Made by a program: the position numbers and the translations under genes
The notes under the pieces: model-generated
Told to the model about the DNA's origin: nothing
Database searches by the model: none
The model's input: the letters and a program-made list of their open reading frames with translations, nothing else
Source of the DNA: Rhodobacteraceae bacterium UBA6141
Lineage (GTDB): Bacteria; Pseudomonadota; Alphaproteobacteria; Rhodobacterales; Rhodobacteraceae
Assembly (NCBI GenBank): GCA_002423245.1
Contig: DIVD01000069.1
Span: 1 to 19,804, forward strand
Reading direction: 5' to 3'
DNA length: 19,804 nt
Part shown: positions 1 through 5,317 of the stretch, piece by piece
Layout of the letters: every line of letters starts with the position of its first letter
How positions within the stretch are numbered: position 1 is the stretch's first letter

Positions 1-217
1 CGCAGGTGTTGACGATCACCGCATCCGCGCCGCGATAGTCGGGGCTGATCGCATAGCCCTCGGCGCGCAGTCGCGTCAGGATGCGCTCGCTGTCCACCAG
101 CGCCTTGGGGCAGCCAAGGCTGACCATGCCGATCCGCGGCTGGCCCGGCCGCGCGGGATCGCGGAACACCGGCGCGGGCGCTAGGTCGGGGCGAAGGTTC
201 GGCGGGTTGGCGCTCAT
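1..217 (-). CDS. rimO: RimO, ribosomal protein S12 methylthiotransferase (N-terminal part, cut by window edge)
   Basis: Only the first 72 codons are present; the gene continues beyond base 1. RimO is a radical-SAM enzyme of the MiaB/RimO methylthiotransferase family that adds a methylthio group to an aspartate of ribosomal protein S12. The visible part reads MSANPPNLRPDLAP and then the N-terminal UPF0004 cluster-binding domain: GMVSLGCPKALVDSERIL at about residues 30-47 (first cluster cysteine) and VIVNTC just before the edge (second cluster cysteine). The KALVDSE text after the first cysteine is typical of RimO and not of MiaB. The ATG at 217 is the first in-frame start before the conserved domain. 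The gene lies downstream of gcrA on the same strand, separated by 155 bases of hairpin-rich DNA, so it probably has its own expression signals. Confidence 0.88.
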   Translation of the reverse strand, partial: MSANPPNLRPDLAPAPVFRDPARPGQPRIGMVSLGCPKALVDSERILTRLRAEGYAISPDYRGADAVIVNTC

Positions 218-248
218 CGGCTGTCCCTGAGGATGGCGGGGGGAGGAT

Positions 249-261
249 GGGGGCTGCCCCC
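249..261. repeat. Short GC hairpin upstream of rimO
   Basis: GGGGG (249-253) can pair with CCCCC (257-261) around a 3-base loop. It sits 32 bases upstream of the rimO ATG. It may be a fragment of the larger repeat element just beside it or simple G/C-run chance. It has no T tract, so a terminator role is uncertain. Confidence 0.3.
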
Positions 262-294
262 CGGAAACGGCCGGGGAAGAGCCGCGCCCTTCCC

Positions 295-357
295 CTTCTT
301 GCTGGCGGAAATATCCCGGGGGGAGTCCGCCCTGGCGGACGGGGGGCAGCGCCCCCC
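295..357 (-). repeat. Dispersed intergenic repeat, copy A (after gcrA)
   Basis: Read on the minus strand, this starts 15 bases after the gcrA stop codon with a hairpin of 7-base arms (GGGGGGC, 351-357 and 341-347, loop of 3). A second hairpin follows (GTCCGCC/GGCGGAC, 325-340), then the core CCCCCCGGGATATTT, a short spacer and GCAAGAAG. The same order of parts occurs after yebC (copy B), and the core alone recurs upstream of rlmJ (copy C). The first hairpin is well placed to end gcrA transcription or protect its 3' end, though it lacks a T tract. It contains one GANTC site (323-327). Confidence 0.7.
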
Positions 358-372
358 TTCCTGCAGGCCGGA

Positions 373-1056
373 TCAGCGCCGACGGTCGCGGCGCGCGCTC
401 ATCGGCTGGAAGGCCACGCCGACATGCGCCTCGCAATAGGGCTTGCCGGGGATGCTGCCGAGGCCGCAGAACCAGAAGTCATCGGTCGCCGGGTCGCCGA
501 TCGGCCATTTGCAGGTGCGCTCGGTCAGTTCCATCAGCGTCAGCCGGCGGGCGCGCTTTTCGACCTCGCGCACCGAGGCGAGCGCCTCGGGGCTGATCTC
601 GCCGGCCGAGGGCTGCGGCGGCAGCGGCTGGCCGGCGGGCACGATCTGCCTGCGCGCCGGGCCGACCGAAACCGGGGCGGCAGGCGCCGCGGCGGGGCGT
701 TCGGCGGGACGTTCGGCGGCGGCCGGCGCGGGGCGCGGCTGGTCCGGGCGGGCGCCGGGGGCCGGCGCGTCATCCTCCCCGTCCTCCACCGGCGCACCAG
801 CGGGGGGCGGCGCGGCCGCCTCGGGGCGCTGCGCCGCGGCGGGTTCCGCGGGGCGGGAGGGGGCGACAGGTTTCGGCTCGGGCTCCGGCTCCGGCCCGGC
901 CGCGCCGCCGACGCGGTTCGACAGGCCAAGCCGGTGCACCTTGCCGATCACCGCGTTGCGGGTGACGCTGCCAAGCTCCTTGGCGATCTGGCTGGCGCTC
1001 TGGCCTTCGGCCCACATCTTCTTGAGCGTCTCGACGCGCTCGTCGGTCCAGGACAT
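373..1056 (-). CDS. gcrA: GcrA cell-cycle transcriptional regulator
   Basis: 227 residues. GcrA is an alphaproteobacterial cell-cycle regulator that contacts the housekeeping sigma factor and acts on promoters carrying CcrM-methylated GANTC sites. The N-terminus MSWTDERVETLKKMW plus ASQIAKELG and NAVIGKVHRLGL (residues 1-47) is the characteristic helix-turn-helix DNA-binding domain. Residues about 50-150 are a long proline/alanine/glutamate-rich linker with PEPEPEPKP and ERPAERPAA. The conserved C-terminal sigma-binding region (about 170-227) holds TCKWPIGDP, FWFCGLG and PYCEAH, with C182, C197, C208 and H211 spaced like a metal site. The linker is longer than I expect for the family. The start is the ATG of MSWTDER. 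Upstream lie a promoter-like pair and two dyads. Confidence 0.95.
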   Translation of the reverse strand: MSWTDERVETLKKMWAEGQSASQIAKELGSVTRNAVIGKVHRLGLSNRVGGAAGPEPEPEPKPVAPSRPAEPAAAQRPEAAAPPPAGAPVEDGEDDAPAPGARPDQPRPAPAAAERPAERPAAAPAAPVSVGPARRQIVPAGQPLPPQPSAGEISPEALASVREVEKRARRLTLMELTERTCKWPIGDPATDDFWFCGLGSIPGKPYCEAHVGVAFQPMSARRDRRR

Positions 1057-1081
1057 GGATGACCCTTCGGCTGCCGGGCGG

Positions 1082-1093
1082 CCCCGTGCGGGG
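1082..1093. repeat. GC hairpin in the gcrA leader
   Basis: CCCCG (1083-1087) and CGGGG (1090-1094) face each other around TG, giving a 5-base stem with a minimal loop, so some bases would open. It lies about 25 bases upstream of the gcrA ATG and would be in its 5' untranslated RNA if the promoter at 1161-1189 is correct. Confidence 0.3.
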
Positions 1094-1116
1094 ACGGCCT
1101 TGGGAATTTCTGATGC

Positions 1117-1154
1117 TCCCGATCCGGTCGGGACTGTTCCCGATCTAGTCAGGA
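1117..1154. promoter_or_regulatory. Two spaced dyads in the gcrA leader (candidate operator pair)
   Basis: Two near-identical 17-base elements lie at 1117-1133 (TCCCGATCCGGTCGGGA) and 1138-1154 (TCCCGATCTAGTCAGGA). Each has TCCCGA and TCRGGA arms around 5 bases; the first is perfect and the second has one mismatch. The start-to-start distance is 21 bases, two turns of the helix, so proteins bound to both would lie on the same face. They lie just downstream of the candidate -10 of gcrA, a position suited to repression. Alternatively they form RNA hairpins after argF. Confidence 0.45.
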
Positions 1155-1160
1155 CGCCCG

Positions 1161-1189
1161 GTAATACAAGTTCGGGGGCAAGAGTTCAA
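1161..1189 (-). promoter_or_regulatory. Candidate sigma-70 promoter of gcrA
   Basis: On the minus strand, TTGAAC (1184-1189) and TATTAC (1161-1166) are separated by exactly 17 bases. Each box matches the housekeeping consensus at 4 of 6 positions. The predicted start point is near 1154, leaving a leader of about 100 bases before the gcrA ATG. The promoter starts 28 bases downstream of the argF stop, which suggests gcrA is transcribed separately from argDF. Confidence 0.45.
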
Positions 1190-1216
1190 GCCGCGTCCCG
1201 CCCGCAACGGCGCCCG

Positions 1217-2143
1217 TCACAGGCCCAGACACCAGCGCAGCACCGCCTTTTGCGCGTGGAGGCGGTTCTCGGCCTCGTCGAACACCACCGAATGCGGGCC
1301 GTCCATCACCGCGCTCGTCACCTCGTCATCGCGGTGGGCGGGCAGGCAGTGCATGAACAGCGCATCGGGCTTGGCCAGCGCCATCAGCGCCTCGTTCACC
1401 TGATAGCCGCGCAACTGGTTGTGGCGCCGCTCGCGCGCCGATTGCGGGTCGTGCATGCTGACCCAGGTATCGGTCACCACCAGGTCGGCCCCCGCCACCG
1501 CGCGGGCCGGATCGCGCACCACCTGCACATCCGATCCCTTCGAGCGGGCGAAGTCGAGCCATTGCGGCTCGGGGTCCAGCGGCTCGGGCCCGGTGAAGGT
1601 GAAGTCGAAGCCGAACTGCCCGGCGGCATGCAGGAAGCTGGCGCAGACATTGTTGCCGTCCCCGGACCAGACCACCTTCCTGCCGGCGATCGGGCCGCGA
1701 TGTTCCTCGTAGGTCATCACGTCGGCCATGATCTGGCAGGGGTGGGTGCGGTTGGTCAGCCCGTTGATCACCGGCACGCTCGCGTGTTCGGCCATCTCCA
1801 GCAGGGTCGCCTCCTCGAAGGTGCGGATCGTGATCAGGTCCACATAGCGGGACAGCACGCGCGCGGTGTCGGCGATGGTCTCGCCATGGCCAAGCTGCAT
1901 TTCCTTGCCCGACAGCACCAGGGTCTGCCCGCCAAGCTGGCGCACGCCGACATCGAAGGACACCCGGGTCCGGGTCGAGGGCTTCTCGAAGATCAGCGCG
2001 ACCATGCGGCCCGCAAGCGGCTGGTCGTCGTCGGGCGTGCCGCGCGGCCGGCCGCTGCGCGCGGACTTCATCGCGAGGGCGCTGTCGATCATCTGCCTGA
2101 GGTCGGCGGCGGGGGTGGTATGGATGTCGAGGAAATGTTTCAT
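1217..2143 (-). CDS. argF: Ornithine carbamoyltransferase
   Basis: 308 residues, the normal family length. The enzyme joins carbamoyl phosphate to L-ornithine to give L-citrulline, the sixth step of arginine synthesis, in the cytoplasm. All signature motifs are present: the carbamoyl-phosphate loop STRTR at 56-60, HPCQ at 134-137, the ornithine-binding DTWVSM at 225-230 and HCLPAH with the catalytic cysteine at 265-270. An in-frame start 26 codons upstream (2221) exists, but that stretch is arginine/glycine-rich linker, and MKHFLDIHTT at 2143 is the family N-terminus, so I use 2143. The gene follows argD on the same strand after 90 bases that can fold into a branched structure. It is very likely co-transcribed with argD. 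Confidence 0.96.
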   Translation of the reverse strand: MKHFLDIHTTPAADLRQMIDSALAMKSARSGRPRGTPDDDQPLAGRMVALIFEKPSTRTRVSFDVGVRQLGGQTLVLSGKEMQLGHGETIADTARVLSRYVDLITIRTFEEATLLEMAEHASVPVINGLTNRTHPCQIMADVMTYEEHRGPIAGRKVVWSGDGNNVCASFLHAAGQFGFDFTFTGPEPLDPEPQWLDFARSKGSDVQVVRDPARAVAGADLVVTDTWVSMHDPQSARERRHNQLRGYQVNEALMALAKPDALFMHCLPAHRDDEVTSAVMDGPHSVVFDEAENRLHAQKAVLRWCLGL

Positions 2144-2160
2144 CTGTCTGCGGTCTTTCT

Positions 2161-2210
2161 GGCGGGGGAGGGGGCGCGTCGCCCCCCTGCCGGACGCTCC
2201 GGCCCCCGCC
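2161..2210. repeat. Nested inverted repeats between argD and argF (potential three-way junction)
   Basis: The outer arms GGCGGGGG (2161-2168) and CCCCCGCC (2203-2210) are perfectly complementary over 8 bases. Inside them sit two independent perfect hairpins: GGGGGCG/CGCCCCC (2170-2176, 2180-2186) and CCGGA/TCCGG (2190-2194, 2198-2202). Together they can form a compact Y-shaped RNA or DNA structure that fills most of the argD-argF gap. It lies 17 bases upstream of the argF start. It could be a processing, stability or attenuation element. No T tract follows, so simple intrinsic termination is not obvious. Confidence 0.6.
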
Positions 2211-2233
2211 GCGGGAAACAAGGAAAACCGGCC

Positions 2234-3406
2234 TCAGCCGCGCAGGCGGCCGGCGGCACGGTCAAGGCGGTCCACCGCCTCGGCGATCTCCGCGTCGGAG
2301 ATGTTGAGCGGCGGCAGCAGGCGCAGCACATTGTCCGCGGCGGCCACGGTCAGCACATGCTCGGCATAGCCGGCCTTGACGAGATCGGCGGGCGCCACCT
2401 TGCATTTCAGCCCCAGCATCAGCCCCTGGCCGCGCACACCCTCGAGCACGTCCGGATGCGCCGCGACCAGCCCTTCGAGCCGCTGGCGCAGCAGCGCCGC
2501 CTTGCGGTTCACCTCGGCAAGGAAGGCCGGGTCGGCCACGATCTCCATCACCCTTGCCCCCACCGCGCAGCCCAGCGGGTTGCCGCCATAGGTCGATCCG
2601 TGGGTGCCCGCGGTCATGCCCGAGGCGGCGGCCTCGGTCGCCAGCACCGCGCCCAGCGGGAAGCCGCCGCCGAGGCCCTTGGCGACCATCATGATGTCCG
2701 GCGTGATCCCGGCCCATTCATGCGCAAAGAGCCGCCCGGTGCGGCCCATGCCGCATTGCACCTCGTCGAGGATCAGCAGCACGCCGCTGTCATCGCAGAG
2801 CCTGCGCAGCGCCCGCAGATCCGCGTCGGGCAGCGGGCGGATGCCGCCTTCGCCCTGCACCGGCTCGATCAGGATGGCGGCGGTATCGGGGCCGATGGCC
2901 GCGGCCACCGCCTCCATGTTGCCCCAGGGCAGGTGCACGAAGCCCGGCATCAGCGGGCCGAAGCCCTTGACCATCTTTTCCGCGCCCGAGGCCGCGATGG
3001 CGCCGGTGGAGCGGCCGTGGAAGCTGCCCTCGAAGGTCAGGATCCCGGTCCGGTTCGGCTCGCCCCTGTCGTACCAGTACTTGCGGGCCATCTTGATCGC
3101 CAGTTCCGCCGCCTCGGTGCCCGAGTTGGTGAAGAACACGGTGTCGGCGAAGGTGGCCTCCACCAGCATGTCGGCGAGCCGTTCCTGTTCGGGGATCCGG
3201 TAGAGGTTCGAGACATGCCACAGCCTGCCCGCCTGCGCGGTCAGCGCGGCGACAAGCTCGGGGTTGGCGTGGCCCAGCACGTTCACCGCGATGCCGGCGC
3301 CGAGGTCGAGATATCGGCTGCCATCCGCCTCGGTCAGCCAGGCGCCCTCGCCTTTGGTGAAGGCAAGCGGGGCGCGGTTGTAGGTCGGCAGGACGGACGC
3401 GATCAT
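2234..3406 (-). CDS. argD: Acetylornithine aminotransferase (possibly also N-succinyl-diaminopimelate aminotransferase)
   Basis: 390 residues, the usual length for this class-III PLP aminotransferase. It transfers an amino group from glutamate to N-acetylglutamate semialdehyde, giving N-acetylornithine. ArgD enzymes often also serve the succinyl-DAP step of lysine and cell wall synthesis. Motifs: NSGTEA at 94-99 (phosphate grip), FHGR at 129-132, EPVQGEGG at 181-188, LILDEVQCGMGRTG with the PLP-nitrogen aspartate D214, and VAKGLGGG with the Schiff-base lysine K243. The start MIASVLPTYNR at 3406 is chosen because AAGGAG lies 7 bases upstream; a possible extension to 3451 has no conserved content. 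Its neighbour argF on the same strand fixes the arginine pathway role. Confidence 0.94.
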   Translation of the reverse strand: MIASVLPTYNRAPLAFTKGEGAWLTEADGSRYLDLGAGIAVNVLGHANPELVAALTAQAGRLWHVSNLYRIPEQERLADMLVEATFADTVFFTNSGTEAAELAIKMARKYWYDRGEPNRTGILTFEGSFHGRSTGAIAASGAEKMVKGFGPLMPGFVHLPWGNMEAVAAAIGPDTAAILIEPVQGEGGIRPLPDADLRALRRLCDDSGVLLILDEVQCGMGRTGRLFAHEWAGITPDIMMVAKGLGGGFPLGAVLATEAAASGMTAGTHGSTYGGNPLGCAVGARVMEIVADPAFLAEVNRKAALLRQRLEGLVAAHPDVLEGVRGQGLMLGLKCKVAPADLVKAGYAEHVLTVAAADNVLRLLPPLNISDAEIAEAVDRLDRAAGRLRG

Positions 3407-3437
3407 GGAACTGCTCCTTGGGCAGGGAAGGCCAATG

Positions 3438-3464
3438 GGTGCCTCAGGCACCGGGCCGAGTCAA
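3438..3464 (-). promoter_or_regulatory. Candidate argD promoter with palindromic operator in its spacer
   Basis: GGTGCCTCAGGCACC (3438-3452) is a perfect palindrome with 7-base arms around one base. On the minus strand TTGACT (3459-3464) resembles a -35 box (5 of 6). At 17 bases spacing the -10 position would be 3436-3441, which reads CACCCA and is a poor match. The palindrome would therefore lie between the two boxes, the classic place for a repressor or activator-twist site. I cannot name the regulator. Confidence 0.35.
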
Positions 3465-3539
3465 CGATGGACGATGGGCCGGCGAGGATGGGCGGGCGGG
3501 GAGGACGGGATGTGGCGCGCGGCCACGGGCGATCGGACG

Positions 3540-3599
3540 TCAGGCGCGGAGGGCGCGGCGTCGGGACAGGGCGAGCGGAGTGGCGGCCATGGCGATCAT
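3540..3599 (-). CDS. Putative 19-residue arginine-rich mini-ORF upstream of argD
   Basis: The frame reads MIAMAATPLALSRRRALRA and then TGA, ending 133 bases before the argD ATG. It has four arginines in its last seven residues, including three in a row. That is the type of composition seen in amino-acid attenuation leaders, and the gene downstream makes arginine. Against it: there is no clear ribosome-binding site before the ATG, the frame is open further upstream, and arginine is over-represented in chance frames of GC-rich DNA. I regard it as a weak candidate only. Confidence 0.15.
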   Translation of the reverse strand: MIAMAATPLALSRRRALRA

Positions 3600-3666
3600 G
3601 CCGGGGACATAGCGCAAGGCGAGGTGGAGGGGAAGGGATTTTTGCGCGGTGCGCCGCGGCCCGGCG

Positions 3667-3718
3667 CCGGGGGTTTTCCACCCCCGGACCCCCGGAGGAT
3701 ATTGGGGCCAGCAAGAAG
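3667..3718 (+). repeat. Dispersed intergenic repeat, copy C (upstream of rlmJ)
   Basis: A hairpin with perfect 8-base arms (CCGGGGGT 3667-3674, ACCCCCGG 3680-3687, loop of 5) is followed by CCCCCGGAGGATATT, seven bases, then GCAAGAAG. The core matches copies A and B, but the hairpin has a different sequence and the second hairpin is missing. This copy lies in a divergent promoter region, 72 bases before rlmJ, so the element cannot be only a gene-end terminator. Confidence 0.6.
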
Positions 3719-3790
3719 GGCGAAGCGGGCGGCGGTTGCCATGCGCGGCGAAAACCCCGATAGGTTGCGGGGGTCATGTCCGGGGCAACG

Positions 3791-4576
3791 ATGCTTTCCT
3801 ACCAGCACAGCTATCACGCCGGGAACCTGGCGGACCTGCACAAGCATGGCCTGCTGGCCTGGGTGCTGGACTACATGACCGCCAAGGACAAGCCGCTGAG
3901 CTATCTCGAGACCCATGCCGGGCGCGGGGTCTATGCGCTGGACGGGGCAGAGGCGGCGAAGACCGGCGAGGCGGCGCAGGGGATCGTGCGGGCGCTGCGC
4001 GAGGGCTGGTTTCCGAAGGGGCACGCCTATCTGCGGCTGCTGGCGGAGGCGCGCGGGATCTTCGGGCCGGCGGCCTGTCCTGGCTCGCCCCTGCTGGCGG
4101 CGCTGGCGCTGCGGCCGGGCGATGCGATGCATCTGGCCGAATTGCACCCGCAGGAACATGCGGCGCTGGTCCGGGCGATGGAGCCCTGGACCGGCAACTG
4201 CCACCGCGAGGACGGCTTTGCGATGGCGCTGGCCCGCACCCCGCCCGAGCCGCGGCGCGGGATCTTGCTGGTCGATCCGAGCTTCGAGGTGAAGGCCGAT
4301 TACGAGGCGGTGCCGCGTGTCTTGCAGCAGGTCAACCGCAAGTGGAACGTCGGCGTGCTGATGCTGTGGTATCCGCTGCTGGCCTCGGCGGCGCACCGCC
4401 CGATGCTGGCGGCGCTGGAGGCGGCGTTTCCGGACGGGCTGCGCCATGAGGTCGCGTTCCCCCCGGCGCGGCCGGGGCATGGCATGGTCGGCAGCGGCAT
4501 GTTCGTGGTGAACCCGCCCTGGGGGCTGGCGGAGGAGGCGGCGCGGCTGACGCGGGTCCTTGCCCGCGCCCGATGA
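3791..4576 (+). CDS. rlmJ: 23S rRNA (adenine(2030)-N6)-methyltransferase
   Basis: 261 residues. RlmJ methylates N6 of A2030 (E. coli numbering) in 23S rRNA using S-adenosylmethionine. The N-terminus MLSYQHSYHAGNLADLHKH is diagnostic (family H6, K18, H19). SYLETHAGRG (37-46) is the SAM-binding loop and LLVDPSFE (159-166) is the catalytic motif that reads DPPY/F in E. coli, here with serine in the second proline position. GSGMFVVNPPW (235-245) is the conserved C-terminal block. An in-frame ATG 15 bases earlier (3776) would add MSGAT; I prefer 3791 because the family begins at MLSY. Neither start has a strong Shine-Dalgarno. The gene is convergent with efp and stands alone. Confidence 0.9.
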   Translation: MLSYQHSYHAGNLADLHKHGLLAWVLDYMTAKDKPLSYLETHAGRGVYALDGAEAAKTGEAAQGIVRALREGWFPKGHAYLRLLAEARGIFGPAACPGSPLLAALALRPGDAMHLAELHPQEHAALVRAMEPWTGNCHREDGFAMALARTPPEPRRGILLVDPSFEVKADYEAVPRVLQQVNRKWNVGVLMLWYPLLASAAHRPMLAALEAAFPDGLRHEVAFPPARPGHGMVGSGMFVVNPPWGLAEEAARLTRVLARAR

Positions 4577-4598
4577 GCCTTCTGCGCCGAAGGCCGGA

Positions 4599-4664
4599 CC
4601 TGGCGCGTTCCCGGTCCCTGGCGCGGTCTCAGCCCCTGGCGCGTTCTCAGTCCTTGGCGCGTTC
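4599..4664. repeat. 18-base tandem repeat running out of the efp 3' end
   Basis: Units at 4599-4616, 4617-4634 and 4635-4652 each begin CCTGGCGCG, and a fourth, partial unit (4653-4664, CTTGGCGCGTTC) is the last coding stretch of efp. In efp sense the unit is GAACGCGCCAAGGACTGA, encoding ERAKD and the stop. The copies outside the gene carry a few substitutions, becoming more divergent away from efp. This fills almost all the 70-base gap between the convergent rlmJ and efp stops. Confidence 0.85.
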
Positions 4665-5213
4665 CACGTAGCTGTTGTCCTCGGTGTTGATCACCACGCG
4701 CGTGCCGGCGCTGATATGCGGCGGCACCATCACGCGCAGGCCGCTGGTGGTCATCGCCGGCTTGTAGGAGGATTGCGCGGTCTGGCCCTTCATCACCGGC
4801 TCGGTCTCGGCGATTTCCACGGTGATCTTCTGCGGCAGTTCGATGGCGATGGCCATGCCCTGATAGGTTTTCAGGAACACGCGCAGCCCTTCGGTCAGGA
4901 ACACCTTCTGGTCGCCGATCACATCGGGGGCGACGGTGACCTGCTCGTAGGACACCGGCTCCATGAAGTGGAAGCCCTCGGCGTCCTCATAGAGGAAATC
5001 GTATTCGCGTTCGTCCACATGCGCGCGTTCCACCTGTTCGGTGGTGCGCCAGCGTTCCGAGACCTTCACCCCGTCCGAGATGCGGCGCATGTCCACCTGC
5101 GTGACGGGCGTGCCCTTGCCGGGGTGGAAATTCTGGGCCGTCAGAACGACATAGAGCCGGTCTTCGACTTCGACGACGTTGCCCTTGCGCAGGCTCGAGG
5201 CGATGACTTTCAC
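4647..5213 (-). CDS. efp: Translation elongation factor P
   Basis: 188 residues, exactly family size. EF-P binds the ribosome between the P and E sites and relieves stalling at polyproline stretches. Three beta-barrel domains are expected: the KOW-like N-terminal domain (about 1-65), the central OB domain and the C-terminal OB domain (about 130-188). The modified loop FHPGKGTPV carries lysine K33, equivalent to the E. coli lysine that EpmA charges with beta-lysine, so this belongs to the lysine-type and not the arginine-type EF-P. The C-terminus ISAGTRVVINTEDNSYVERAKD is typical. The start codon is GTG, with AAGGAA about 8 bases upstream. The gene is divergent from epmA, which makes its modification enzyme. 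Confidence 0.97.
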   Translation of the reverse strand: MKVIASSLRKGNVVEVEDRLYVVLTAQNFHPGKGTPVTQVDMRRISDGVKVSERWRTTEQVERAHVDEREYDFLYEDAEGFHFMEPVSYEQVTVAPDVIGDQKVFLTEGLRVFLKTYQGMAIAIELPQKITVEIAETEPVMKGQTAQSSYKPAMTTSGLRVMVPPHISAGTRVVINTEDNSYVERAKD

Positions 5214-5317
5214 GTCGGGAGTTCCTTGTTCCTGGTGGTGCGGCGGCGTAGAAGGCCCGCGTTTGCCGCCGCAGCTAGCGCATTTCGCGCCAAATCTCCA
5301 GCCGAAAGCCGAATGCC

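Larger units (their letters stand above)
3407..3790. other. 384-base divergent intergenic region between argD and rlmJ
   Basis: I see no convincing full-size gene here. From left to right it holds: a perfect palindrome and a TTGACT box upstream of argD (3438-3464); a G-rich stretch with no clear signal; a 19-codon arginine-rich mini-ORF on the minus strand (3540-3599); and copy C of the dispersed repeat (3667-3718) with a strong hairpin. Longer open frames across it are low-complexity arginine/proline/glycine and look like GC-driven artefacts. Confidence 0.6.

Noticed and set aside
2144..2221. N-terminal extension of argF (26 codons to 2221)
   Set aside because: The extension is encoded by the three-way-junction sequence, has no similarity to the family, and MKHFLDIHTT at 2143 is the canonical start.
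443..3763. A 1106-codon open frame on the plus strand across gcrA, argF and argD
   Set aside because: It is antisense to three well-supported genes, rich in Arg/Ala/Gly/His, with no recognisable domain. Long antisense frames are expected at this GC content.
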